Assembly (NCBI RefSeq): GCF_024199985.1
Contig: NZ_JANARS010000005.1
Location: 310,001 to 374,000, forward strand
Length of the DNA stretch: 64,000 nt
Origin: Nocardioides pinisoli
GTDB lineage: Bacteria; Actinomycetota; Actinomycetes; Propionibacteriales; Nocardioidaceae
Reading direction: 5' to 3'
The translations under genes were made by a program, and so were the position numbers. Under the pieces are notes generated by a model. The model ran no database searches and was not told the origin of the DNA. It was given only the letters and a program-made list of their open reading frames with translations. Shown piece by piece: positions 52,101-60,581 of this stretch; the first letter of the stretch is position 1, and the number at the start of each line of letters is the position of its first letter.

Positions 52101-52579
52101 GCGTACGGCTCCCCGGCCCAGGTCGCGAGCACGTCGTCGAGCCGGTCGATCGCCTCGACCACGTCCGCACGCCCGGGCCACGCAGCGGTCGGTCCGACGT
52201 CGAACTGCGACACGAGCGGCGCCAGGACGCGCCCGGCCGCAGCGACGCGATCGGCGAATGCGTGGGCGTCGATGTCCGCCGCAGGGGTGCGCAGCACGTA
52301 GCCGTGGTCCGTCGTCTCGATCACCGAGGCCGCTCCCCCGGTCGGGCGCTCCGGCTCGAGGGCGGCGCGCAGGCCGGAGAGGTAGGCGTGCAGCGACCCC
52401 GCTGCGGTGCGGGGCGGTTCGCCGCCCCACACCAGGTCAGCCAGGGTGTCGAGCGAGACCGGACGTCCCGGGGTCAGCGCCAGGGCCGCGACGATGGACC
52501 GCGGCTTGCGCGAGCCGAGCTCGACCTCCGCGCCCACGTGGTCGATGACCCGGCTTGCGCCCAGGACACAGATCCGCAC
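49187..52579 (-). CDS. Giant BTAD-AAA transcriptional regulator, copy 2
   Basis: 1130 residues, same plan as 38516-41845: winged helix (about 1-100; SRKPRSIVAALALTPGRPVS), BTAD (about 105-260), A/P-rich linker, AAA ATPase with P-loop VVGEPGIGKTRLV and Walker B LLLLMEDLHWADEAT, then about 600 residues of alpha-helical TPR-like repeats. No C-terminal HTH. I choose GTG 52579 because TAGGGT ends 6 nt before it; GTG 52585 directly abuts that -10. The MMPL exporter upstream on the same strand ends 19 nt before it. Confidence 0.92.
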   Translation of the reverse strand: MRICVLGASRVIDHVGAEVELGSRKPRSIVAALALTPGRPVSLDTLADLVWGGEPPRTAAGSLHAYLSGLRAALEPERPTGGAASVIETTDHGYVLRTPAADIDAHAFADRVAAAGRVLAPLVSQFDVGPTAAWPGRADVVEAIDRLDDVLATWAGEPYADLPDHPEVLAARSSLERLRAGAEEARLLGLLAVGDHAGVLATTESATARNPMDEALWATHALALLRAGRQVDALEALRSVRSTLVEELGIDPGARLRTLEAAVLRQAPELEQTLAAPAPAAAPAAPAAADAGGPSAGPDGGHHPLDLTVGRQAERAALSAVLTRASGGALSCAQVVGEPGIGKTRLVTDLATEARERGFGVAWGRCSQDDGAPPLWPWRAVLEALGESATPEDAPLDPEATPAQVAFDRWDRIVRRVRAAAATRPLLLLMEDLHWADEATLRTLAHLLSSTPTESSICVVGTRRAHPEPTGALALVGEALASRHAARVELSGLEREGTSALLTGVAGHPLPEELLDAWHYRSGGNPFFLVELARLGADDPDRVPPTVREVVTRRLSLLPERARESLVTAAVIGHRFRPELVAAANGDELDDVADDLDAARTADLVVDEEDGRLAFVHALTRDAVYLSEPEHRRARRHARVARALESDPVLRRLVPDPELTAELAQHWLRSGPSNADRAWRAARAAAAQARTVWAHTEAMHLRAAAVEAHRRAADGVDTERYDLLLELATDAAYAARWDRVEEAASEAIALGRALGSPALVGTAASTLTRYCVWLPHDLEVVLEDVVDDLRWALANAPDDDPATRCRLQLSLAVELYYVPESSAERRALVETGLALARRIDDPELTWWAMRTAWLASWAAPHLVERMGLAEEGLVAARRADDPAAEAVLLTALAIDELVLGRVRGWTEHSEAAKTIARRERLPYVMFTLHWVEMTLAAMSGDTDAVAEHQAGLATTWREVALPMAEVHAPAAAMIASLWDGTVGGTIGPMLALFEQSGMVDAPVHQMLARAGLLDDLRRLLPDSRVTVDDPSQWSQLADWCQEVEAATAVGDVDLARRGRAVLAPYADRIALAGAAACFGPISGYLALAAATLGDTEDARHYATAAHATAMEWGWHAYAQWLDEARERLGF

Positions 52580-52585
52580 GGGCAC

Positions 52586-52591
52586 ACCCTA
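52586..52591 (-). promoter_or_regulatory. Leaderless -10 of BTAD regulator copy 2
   Basis: TAGGGT on the minus strand, followed by GTGCCC and then GTG 52579, the same arrangement as dapD. Confidence 0.5.
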
Positions 52592-52598
52592 GACCGGC

Positions 52599-54740
52599 TC
52601 ACTCGACCAGGAGCGGAACTCGCTCGTCCTTGACGGGCTCCTCCTCCGCGCCCGTCGGACCCTCCCCCTGGAGGCGGGGCAGCAGCCGGTCGAGCCACGC
52701 GGGCGTCCACCAGTTCCGCTCGCCCAGCAGGGTCATCGTCGCGGGCACCAGGACGAGGCGTACGACGGTGGCGTCCAGGAGGATCGCCACCCCGAGCCCG
52801 AAGCCCAGCATCTTCACCAGCGTGGCCGTCTCGGAGGTGAAGCCGAGGAAGACCAGCACCATGATCGCGGCCGCCGCAGTGATGACGCCGCTGGTGGCCG
52901 CCAGGCCGCGAGCCACGCTCCCCCGGGCGTCACCGGTGCGCTCGTAGTCCTCCCGGATCGCCGCGAGCAGGAACACCTCGTAGTCCATCGAGAGGCCGAA
53001 CAGGATGGCGAACATCAGGATCGGCATCCAGCTCGACATCGGCAGGGTGTGGTCGACCCCGAGCAGCTCGAGGCCCCAGCCCCACTGGAACGTCGCCGTG
53101 ACGACGCCGTAGGCCGCACCGACGCTCAGCAGGTTCATCACCACCGCCTTCAGGGCGACGACGGGCGAGCGGAACATCAACATCAGCATCAGCGCCGAGA
53201 CCGACACCACGAAGCCGATGACCAGCCAGATCTTCTCCCCCAGGACCGACGAGAAGTCCGCGAAGAGTGCGTTGGAGCCGGCGAGCTCCGCACCGTCGGG
53301 GAGCAGCTCGCGCAACGAGGCCACCTGGTCAGGGGTGCGGGCGTCGTTGTCGGCGAACGTCGACTCGGCGCCCACCACCGCCACGCCGCCGTCGGGCGAG
53401 ACCACCGGGTCGCTCACCTCCACCAGGTCGTCGCGCGCCCGCAGGTCCGCCACCAGGTCGGCGACCTCCGCGTCCCCGAGCCGGGAGCGGTCGGCGACCA
53501 CGACGTACGGCGTGGGCGCGCCGGGACCGAACGCCTCGCTCAGCAGGTCGTAGGCCTGGCGCCCCTGCACCGACGTGGGGTCGTCGCTGCCGCTCTGCGG
53601 CCAGGTGCGCATCTCCAGCACCGGGGCGGCCAGCAGCAGCATCACGGTCACCGCGGCCAGCGCCCACGCGAGGGGTCGGGCGGCCACCCGCTCGGCCCAC
53701 CGCTGGGAGCGGCTGGGTCCCTTCGAGCGGGTGACACCACCGCGTCGTACGCGCCGCGGCAGCAGGCGACGGTGCAGCAGGCCGCACAGCGCGGGGACCA
53801 GCACGAGGGTGCTGACCACGACCGCCAGCACGGTGAGCGCGGTGGCGAGGCCGAAGGCGGAGTACGTCGCCAGGCCGGCCAGGCGCAGGCCGAGCAGCGA
53901 GACCAGCACCGTCGCGCCCGCGAGCACCACCGAGCGCCCGGCCGTGACCGCGGCCCGCTCGACGGCGTCGACGACGCCCAGGCCGGCGGCGAGGTGGTAG
54001 CGCGTGCGGGTGAGCAGCAGCAGGGCGTAGTCGATGCCGACGCCCAGACCCACCATGGAGGCGACCATCGGCGCGCTCGGGCTCACCGACATGAGACCGC
54101 ACAGCACCGTGATGCCGGCGCCGCCGACCGCGAGCCCGGCCACGGCGACCAGGACCGGCAGGCCCGCGGCGACCACGGAGCCGAACATCAGCAGCAGGAT
54201 CACGAGGGCTCCGAGGATGCCGATCATCTCGCCGGTGCCCTTCACCTCCGCCTGGGCGGTGGCGGGCAGCTCGCCGCCGAGCGCCGCCTGGAGGCCGGTG
54301 GCCCGGGTCGCGGCGACCGCGTCCTCGAGCGGCTCCGCGTGGCCCATCAGGTCGCGGTGCGTGACGGGCACGTCGTACCTCACGGTGAGCAGCACGGTGG
54401 CCCCGTCCGCCGAGACGCGTGGAGGGTCCACGGCCAGCACGTGGGGCATCGCGGCCAGGCGGGTGGCGAGGGCGGCCACCTCCCTCCCGGGCACCGGCGC
54501 CTGCCCCCGGTCGTGGACCACCACCTGGGCGCTGGCGTTGCCGGCCTCGGGGAGGTGCTCGCGCAGGAGGTCGACGCCTCGCTGGGCGGGGGTGCCGGGA
54601 GCGTCCCAGTCCTCCTGGGCCGGGCCGCCGACGGCGGCGGCCAGGGAGAACGCGGCTGCTGCGCCCACGAGCCACAGCAGGAGGGTGCGCCACGGATGGG
54701 CGGCGCTGAGGCGGGCCATCGGGCCGAGGATCCTGTTCAT
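52599..54740 (-). CDS. MMPL-family RND transporter
   Basis: 713 residues with two repeats of one plus five membrane helices. The MMPL transmembrane core is seen twice: GVGIDYALLLLTRTRYH and FGLSMDYEVFLLAAIREDYE, with Asp/Tyr of the proton relay. N-terminal MARLSAAHPWRTLLLWLV anchors repeat one. Family members export lipids, drugs or glycolipids by proton motive force; cargo unknown. ATG 54738-54740 has AAGGA upstream. It ends 19 nt before the start of the BTAD regulator gene, so readthrough into that gene is possible. Confidence 0.93.
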   Translation of the reverse strand: MNRILGPMARLSAAHPWRTLLLWLVGAAAAFSLAAAVGGPAQEDWDAPGTPAQRGVDLLREHLPEAGNASAQVVVHDRGQAPVPGREVAALATRLAAMPHVLAVDPPRVSADGATVLLTVRYDVPVTHRDLMGHAEPLEDAVAATRATGLQAALGGELPATAQAEVKGTGEMIGILGALVILLLMFGSVVAAGLPVLVAVAGLAVGGAGITVLCGLMSVSPSAPMVASMVGLGVGIDYALLLLTRTRYHLAAGLGVVDAVERAAVTAGRSVVLAGATVLVSLLGLRLAGLATYSAFGLATALTVLAVVVSTLVLVPALCGLLHRRLLPRRVRRGGVTRSKGPSRSQRWAERVAARPLAWALAAVTVMLLLAAPVLEMRTWPQSGSDDPTSVQGRQAYDLLSEAFGPGAPTPYVVVADRSRLGDAEVADLVADLRARDDLVEVSDPVVSPDGGVAVVGAESTFADNDARTPDQVASLRELLPDGAELAGSNALFADFSSVLGEKIWLVIGFVVSVSALMLMLMFRSPVVALKAVVMNLLSVGAAYGVVTATFQWGWGLELLGVDHTLPMSSWMPILMFAILFGLSMDYEVFLLAAIREDYERTGDARGSVARGLAATSGVITAAAAIMVLVFLGFTSETATLVKMLGFGLGVAILLDATVVRLVLVPATMTLLGERNWWTPAWLDRLLPRLQGEGPTGAEEEPVKDERVPLLVE

Positions 54741-54808
54741 CTCAATGTCCTTGTACGAGTGGTGGACGGGTCGGTGCGCCGAGCCTGCGGGCCACGGCTT
54801 GCGCAGCG

Positions 54809-54859
54809 CTTGTGGCGAGGTCCGCGCCCGTCACAAGCCGCGCACAGGCCGGGCACAAG
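54809..54859. promoter_or_regulatory. CTTGTG/CACAAG repeats upstream of the second hemerythrin gene
   Basis: CTTGTG at 54809-54814 and CACAAG at 54832-54837 and 54854-54859: three copies of one hexamer, one inverted, in the 141-bp divergent region between the MMPL and hemerythrin genes. Spacing of about 22-23 nt (two helical turns) fits protein binding sites. Regulator unknown. Confidence 0.4.
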
Positions 54860-54881
54860 GGCCGGGTCCGAGGCTCGGCTC

Positions 54882-55586
54882 ATGCACCAGATCTGCCTTC
54901 CCGGTCAGGCCCACGTGGCCGAAGGACCGCACGACCAGTCCGGCATGTACCTCATCCACCACGCGTTCCGCCGCGACCTCGACCGCTTCCGCGACGCGGT
55001 CCGGCTGACACCCGTCGAGGACCACGACACCTGGCGGGCGCTCGCCCGGCGCTGGGGGCGGTTCGCCGGGATCCTGCACCACCACCACACCGTCGAGGAC
55101 GACCACATCTGGCCCCTCGTCCGGCGCCGGGTCGAGGAGCGCTCCGAGCCCGGAGGACTCGAGGTGCTGCAGGCGATGGAGGACGAGCACGAGCTCGTCG
55201 ACCCGGCGCTCGAGTCGTGCGGCCGTGGTTTCACCGCGCTCGTCGAGTCGCCCTCGGAGGACCGGCGCAAGGCGCTCGACGTCCACGTCTCGACCACGCG
55301 CACCCTCCTGCTGGAGCACCTGCGGCACGAGGAGACCGAGGCCCTGCCCCTGCTGCAGCGCACGCTGACCGTCGAGGACTTCGCTGCGACCGAGGCGGCC
55401 GCGGAGCGGGCCTACCCCTTGCGCACCCTGGCCTTCCTCGTGCCGTGGGTCGCCGACGGCGTGCCCTCGGACGTCGTCGACCAGACCCTGGGCGACGCCG
55501 GCCCCGGCTACCAGCTCCTGCTGCGGCTGTGTCGGCCGTGGTACGCCCGCGCCGAGCGGCGCGCGTTCGTCCGTCTCGGCTCATGA
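54882..55586 (+). CDS. Hemerythrin HHE-domain protein, copy 2
   Basis: 234 residues. Metal-ligand helices: YLIHHAFRRDLDRFRD, FAGILHHHHTVEDDHIWPLV, AMEDEHELVDPALE, LLEHLRHEETEALPLL. Same architecture as the copy at 45343 (LHAHHSSEDAGLWPLVLRR aligns with LHHHHTVEDDHIWPLVRRR), so the two are paralogues. Function probably metal or oxygen/NO sensing or storage. First gene of a small operon with two membrane-protein genes. Confidence 0.88.
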   Translation: MHQICLPGQAHVAEGPHDQSGMYLIHHAFRRDLDRFRDAVRLTPVEDHDTWRALARRWGRFAGILHHHHTVEDDHIWPLVRRRVEERSEPGGLEVLQAMEDEHELVDPALESCGRGFTALVESPSEDRRKALDVHVSTTRTLLLEHLRHEETEALPLLQRTLTVEDFAATEAAAERAYPLRTLAFLVPWVADGVPSDVVDQTLGDAGPGYQLLLRLCRPWYARAERRAFVRLGS

Positions 55587-55612
55587 GCGACCTCTCCACG
55601 GAAGGGACACCG

Positions 55613-56110
55613 ATGACCGCGCACGCCCCCCACCCCATCCACTCCACACCGCCGCAGGCGGTGCCTCGGCTGCTGGCCGCGTCGCTGGCCGCCCTGCTCG
55701 TCGTGGACCTGGTCGGCGGCCTGTGGGCCGGCCTGGCCGGGGTCAACACGTGGGACGACGCGTGGGGCTCGCACGCCCTGCTCGCCGCGCCGCTGCCGAT
55801 GATCGTCGGCCAGGTCGTGCTGACCGTGGCCGCCGTCCGCGGCCGGAGCCGCAGGGCGGCCGTCCCGTCCGGCCTGCTGGCCGTGGCGTGCCTGGTGAGC
55901 CTCGCCTCCGGCTTCTTCGACGGCGGCCTGGGCCACGCCGGGCTCGAGCCCGGGATGGGGGCCTACCAGGCCTTCCTGCTCGCCGTCACCGGAGTGGTCG
56001 GCGTCCTGGCCGCCGCCCGCACCGCCCAGCTCGCCGCGCGACCTCGCGCTGTCCCGTCCAGCCACCCGCTCACCACACCCGCCCACCCCACGGAGGAGAA
56101 CGTGTCATGA
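55613..56110 (+). CDS. Four-helix membrane protein of unknown function
   Basis: 165 residues with four hydrophobic segments (LLAASLAALLVVDLVGGLWA; LPMIVGQVVLTVAAV; GLLAVACLVSLASGFF; AFLLAVTGVVGVLAAA). ATG 55613 follows GGAAGGGA; an in-frame ATG at 55583 overlapping the hemerythrin stop (ATGA) would add ten residues. It overlaps the next gene by 4 nt. No family recognised. Confidence 0.75.
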   Translation: MTAHAPHPIHSTPPQAVPRLLAASLAALLVVDLVGGLWAGLAGVNTWDDAWGSHALLAAPLPMIVGQVVLTVAAVRGRSRRAAVPSGLLAVACLVSLASGFFDGGLGHAGLEPGMGAYQAFLLAVTGVVGVLAAARTAQLAARPRAVPSSHPLTTPAHPTEENVS

Positions 56111-56802
56111 CCCAGCTGCACCCCACCACACCCGGCGTGAGCGCCCCGCCACGCACGCGGCGCGAGCGCTGGCCGCTGCTCGCGGCAGCCGCCGGACTCG
56201 CCGGCCTCGTGTCCACGATGGTCCTCGACGGCCGCACCCTGGGTGACGAGGGAGCGAGCCTCGACCACCAGCTGTTCGTCGACCTCGACCCGCTGACGTT
56301 CAGGTTGAGCATGATCATCGGCTACCTGACCGTGGTCCTGCTGCTCGTCCTCGCCGCCACCTGGCGCCGGCGCGTCGAGCCGCTCCTCCCGGACTCGACG
56401 GCCGCCCACCTCGTCCCCCTGGGCCTGGTCTCGTCAGCCGCGGGACTCGCCTACGGCTACGGCTGGAAGGGAGCCCTCGGCAACTACCTGCCGGGCTCGT
56501 TCGAGCCCACGGCCTTCGACGACGCGGGCCTCTACGTCTACTACGTGCTCAACGACTTCGGCGCCTGGATCGGGTGGCTGGGGGTCGTCGTCGCGGCCGG
56601 CGCCGTCGCTGTGCTGGGACTGCGCGAGCGCGCCGTGCCCCGGTGGCTCGGCGTCCTCGCGCTGCTGCCGGTCCTCCAGACGACGGTCATGGTCGCGGGG
56701 CTCGGCGTGCCCGGCGTGCCCGCCCTGCTCGGCCCGACATGGCTGGCCATGACCGGTCTGGGTCTCTACTTCAGCAGGAGCACGATCGTCCGGCCGGTGT
56801 AG
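56107..56802 (+). CDS. Six-helix membrane protein of unknown function
   Basis: 231 residues, about six hydrophobic segments after a polar N-terminus. Segments LSMIIGYLTVVLLLVLAATW, FGAWIGWLGVVVAAGAVAVL and WLGVLALLPVLQTTVMVAGL are clear. The loop AYGYGWKGALGNYLPGSFEP is distinctive. ATG overlaps the preceding stop (ATGA). The hemerythrin-membrane-membrane set is tightly coupled, which suggests a shared function. Confidence 0.75.
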   Translation: MTQLHPTTPGVSAPPRTRRERWPLLAAAAGLAGLVSTMVLDGRTLGDEGASLDHQLFVDLDPLTFRLSMIIGYLTVVLLLVLAATWRRRVEPLLPDSTAAHLVPLGLVSSAAGLAYGYGWKGALGNYLPGSFEPTAFDDAGLYVYYVLNDFGAWIGWLGVVVAAGAVAVLGLRERAVPRWLGVLALLPVLQTTVMVAGLGVPGVPALLGPTWLAMTGLGLYFSRSTIVRPV

Positions 56803-56858
56803 CGACGCTCGGCGGGCGGGGACGGCGTGCCGCAGCCGGCCCCGACGCCGATCGAGTC

Positions 56859-58160
56859 TCAGCGTGGCCGCTGTCGTCGTTCGTCGCCCTCCTGCTGTCC
56901 GAGGCACGCGAGGCTGTCGACGACGGTGACCCCGCCTCCCTCGCCCGGGTCGGGGAGCACCGACTCCGGGTCGACGACGACGACCTCGTGACCATCGAGG
57001 GTGACTCGGCGCGCGACCTCGCGCAGCATGCGTCGCGCCACGTCGTCGAGCGAGTGGACCATCGTGAGGTCGATCGCCATCCCCGCCTCAGCGGGCACGG
57101 TGCTCACGGCCTCCCTGACCACCCGCTCGGCGCCCGCGAAACGGATCTCGCCCTGCAGCTGGAGGACCCTGATGGCGCTCGCGCCGGTGCCGACGACGTG
57201 GTTCGACCGTACGGCGGACCGTGCGGCGGGCGGGACCTCCATCAGGTGCATGCCCATGTCGGAGGAGAACCGTTCGAACAAGGACACCCCGCGCACGCTT
57301 GTCCCGTGGCTGTCCAGCCGAGGCGAGTAGGTCGCGATGCCGATCTGGCCCGGAAGGGCGCCGATCAAGCCGCCGGCGACGCCGCTCTTCGCCGGGATGC
57401 CGACCTGGGTGGCCCAGTCGCCCGCGGCGTCGTACATGCCGCACGTGCTCATGACGCTCAGCACCTGCCGGACCGCGCGCTCGGGCACGACGCGCTCGCC
57501 CGTCCGCGGATTGACCCCGCGGTTGGCCAGGGTCGCCGCCATCAGGGCCAGGTCGCGAACGGTGACGAGCAGCGAGCACTGGCGGGTGTAGCCGGCCACG
57601 GCCGCGGTCGGATCCTCGTCGAGGATCCCGTGGCTGCGCAGCATGTGCGCGATCGCGAGGTTGCGGTGCGCGTTCTCGAGCTCGGAGGCGCACACGCCGT
57701 CGTCGATCTCCAGTCGGCGTCCGGCGAACGCCGAGAGTCCCGCCACCACGCGTTCGAGGCGCGCGCCCGCGTCGAGCTCCTGGGACCCGGCGAGCGAGTG
57801 GGTCGTGATCGCACCGGCGTTGATCATGGGGTTGAGCGGGCGGCCTGACCCCCTCTCGAGGGAGATCTCGTTGAACGCCTCCCCCGAGGGCTCGACGCCG
57901 ACCTTGGCCAGCACGGCGTCGAAGCCTCGGTCGGCCAGGGCCAGGGCATAGACGAACGGCTTCGAGATCGACTGGATCGTGAGCTCCACGTCGAGGTCTC
58001 CGGCACCGTAGACCTCGCCGTCGACCGTGGCGAACGCCGCGCCCAGGAGGTCCGGGTCGGCCGTCGCGAGCTCGGGGATGTAGTCCGCCGGCGCACCCGA
58101 GGTGTCGGAGGCGACGTCACCGAGTGCCTCGGCCAGGTAGTCGGGGATCATCGACCTCAC
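56859..58160 (-). CDS. glsA: Glutaminase with C-terminal STAS-like domain
   Basis: 433 residues. Serine-dependent beta-lactamase-like glutaminase core at about 1-310: catalytic SISK in TIQSISKPFVYALAL, NPMINAGAI, YTRQCSLLVTVRDLA and SGVAGGLIGALPGQIGI. Hydrolyses Gln to Glu and ammonia. Residues about 330-415 look like a STAS (anti-anti-sigma-type) domain (LQLQGEIRFAGAERVVREAV, AIDLTMVHSLDDVARRMLRE). The start at GTG 58158-58160 follows GGAGGGGAC and overlaps the stop of a 20-codon ORF; ATG 58149-58151 is an alternative. Confidence 0.92.
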   Translation of the reverse strand: MRSMIPDYLAEALGDVASDTSGAPADYIPELATADPDLLGAAFATVDGEVYGAGDLDVELTIQSISKPFVYALALADRGFDAVLAKVGVEPSGEAFNEISLERGSGRPLNPMINAGAITTHSLAGSQELDAGARLERVVAGLSAFAGRRLEIDDGVCASELENAHRNLAIAHMLRSHGILDEDPTAAVAGYTRQCSLLVTVRDLALMAATLANRGVNPRTGERVVPERAVRQVLSVMSTCGMYDAAGDWATQVGIPAKSGVAGGLIGALPGQIGIATYSPRLDSHGTSVRGVSLFERFSSDMGMHLMEVPPAARSAVRSNHVVGTGASAIRVLQLQGEIRFAGAERVVREAVSTVPAEAGMAIDLTMVHSLDDVARRMLREVARRVTLDGHEVVVVDPESVLPDPGEGGGVTVVDSLACLGQQEGDERRQRPR

Positions 58161-58219
58161 GACCCGTCCCCTCCTCGGTGTCCGGCGACGTGCACGATGG
58201 CGAGAACGACGGGGCTCAT
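58157..58219 (-). CDS. 20-codon ORF bridging esterase and glutaminase genes
   Basis: Reads MSPVVLAIVHVAGHRGGDGS. Its ATG (58217-58219) overlaps the esterase stop as ATGA and its TGA (58157-58159) overlaps the glutaminase GTG start as GTGA, so it fills the gap between two genes with coupled termination-reinitiation on both sides. It also carries the glutaminase ribosome-binding site. It could be a coupling device rather than a functional peptide; the precise fit is seen, translation is inference. Confidence 0.45.
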   Translation of the reverse strand: MSPVVLAIVHVAGHRGGDGS

Positions 58220-59298
58220 GGCAGTGATCCTCTCGGATGGCGTCGGGCGAAGTCCCAGACGATGGCGCTGGCGTCCGGCCCGGCGTGATCGGTGAACAGG
58301 CCCTCGCCGGACGGGCCCGGCCAGACGTGTCCCATGTCCTCGACCAGGTAGGACTCGACCAGGGACGCGCCGCCCCGGGTGGCGATGGTGGTGCGCACGT
58401 ACGCATGCTCGTCCGGGCCCCCCGCCACCGTCGTGGTCTCCTCGACCAGGTCCAGGCTGTCGTTGAGCAGGCCGTCGTCGGTCAGGTCGCCCACGGCCGT
58501 CCACTGCTCGACCAGCCGGGTGGCGACGAGCGGCGGGACCACCTCGTCCTCCTCGCCCTGGATCACGAGGAGCGGCACCTGCCGCGCCCGCTCCCCCATC
58601 TGCGCCCACGCCTGGCGGGCGGTGTAGTCCGGTGGCGTCGAGTCGGGGGCGTCGGGGTCCACCTGGTCCAGCCCGTACTCACCGCCCGCGACGGACGTCG
58701 CCGTCGCGAAGACGTCGGGATGGGTCGCGGCGAGGATGACCGCCGTGCCTGCCCCGGAGGACGCCCCGGCGACGTGCACCTGGTCCGGGTCCGCGCCGTA
58801 GGTCTCGACCACCTCGCGGGCGACCCCGGCGAGGAGCGCGGGCTCGCCGGTGTGGCGGTGCTGCTCACGCGGGTCGCCCGAGTTCCAGCAGTTGATCGCG
58901 CTGCGGAACAGCCGCTGCGTCGGGTAGACGACGATGAAGCCCTCGCGGTCGGCCAGCCGGTTGAGCTGGGTCGTGGACTTCATCGAGTTCCAGCCGAAGC
59001 CGCTCATGCCGCAGCCGTGGATCGCCATGATGACCGGCAGCCGGGCCGTGCCGTCGTGCTGCGGCGGGAGGTGGACCTGGTAGCGCTGGGAGCCGGCGTC
59101 GCTCTCGTGGACATGGTTGCGGTCGCCCTCGTCCAGCCACCAGGGAAGGCCGAGGTGGAAGACCGCCATGGCCGTCCCGGCCACGACCACGAGCGCCGCA
59201 GCCACACCGGCGACGACCGACGGCCATCGTCGGCGACGCCGCCGGGTCCGGTCCCTCCGCCGCCCGGCCCTCCCCTGCGCGTGCTCACCCGTGGCCAT
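58216..59298 (-). CDS. Membrane-anchored PHB-depolymerase-like esterase
   Basis: 360 residues. Arg-rich N-terminus (RRRDRTRRRRRRWPS) then one hydrophobic anchor (VVAGVAAALVVVAGTAMAV) puts the enzyme outside. Alpha/beta hydrolase of the LpqC/poly(3-hydroxybutyrate) depolymerase-like esterase family: nucleophile VAGASSGAGTAV, AIHGCGMSGFGWN oxyanion region, acid in QGEEDEVVP, catalytic His in EDMGHVWPG. ATG 59296-59298 follows GGAGCG and overlaps the DUF4260 gene by 14 nt. Substrate unknown. Confidence 0.88.
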   Translation of the reverse strand: MATGEHAQGRAGRRRDRTRRRRRRWPSVVAGVAAALVVVAGTAMAVFHLGLPWWLDEGDRNHVHESDAGSQRYQVHLPPQHDGTARLPVIMAIHGCGMSGFGWNSMKSTTQLNRLADREGFIVVYPTQRLFRSAINCWNSGDPREQHRHTGEPALLAGVAREVVETYGADPDQVHVAGASSGAGTAVILAATHPDVFATATSVAGGEYGLDQVDPDAPDSTPPDYTARQAWAQMGERARQVPLLVIQGEEDEVVPPLVATRLVEQWTAVGDLTDDGLLNDSLDLVEETTTVAGGPDEHAYVRTTIATRGGASLVESYLVEDMGHVWPGPSGEGLFTDHAGPDASAIVWDFARRHPRGSLP

Positions 59299-59695
59299 GG
59301 TCGCTCCGCTCGGCGCCGATCCGTCCGAGGTGGGTGCTGCGGAACGACTCCGGCAGCTTGAGGCCGTAGCCGAGGGCGCGGTCGACACCGACGTGGAACG
59401 CCCACGCGCAGGCGAGGACGCCGGCGGCCGTCGAGGCCGCCGACGTCACCGGCTCCACGGCGAGCGCCACCAGTCCCGCCAGCGCCGGGAACGCGTAGTT
59501 GTGGACCGAGTTGTACGTCATGGCGCCCGCCGCGGTCGACCGCGCGTAGCCCAGCATCGAGAGGTCGAAGGCGAGGAACGCCGCCGGGACCACCCACCAC
59601 CAGTCGGGGTACAGCGCGACGGCGGCGGCGATGGCAACGAGCGCCACCGCCCCCGCCTCGACGCGCTGCACCAGGTGGACCTGTCTGGTCATCAC
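59285..59695 (-). CDS. DUF4260-family membrane protein
   Basis: 136 residues, four hydrophobic segments. DLSMLGYARSTAAGAMTYNS with VHNYAFPA and the ending HVGVDRALGYGLKLPESF match DUF4260; function unknown. GTG 59693-59695 or ATG 59690-59692 can start it. It overlaps the downstream esterase gene and follows the hydrolase stop by 1 nt. Confidence 0.85.
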   Translation of the reverse strand: MMTRQVHLVQRVEAGAVALVAIAAAVALYPDWWWVVPAAFLAFDLSMLGYARSTAAGAMTYNSVHNYAFPALAGLVALAVEPVTSAASTAAGVLACAWAFHVGVDRALGYGLKLPESFRSTHLGRIGAERSDHGHG

Positions 59696-59696
59696 C

Positions 59697-60581
<885 letters not shown>

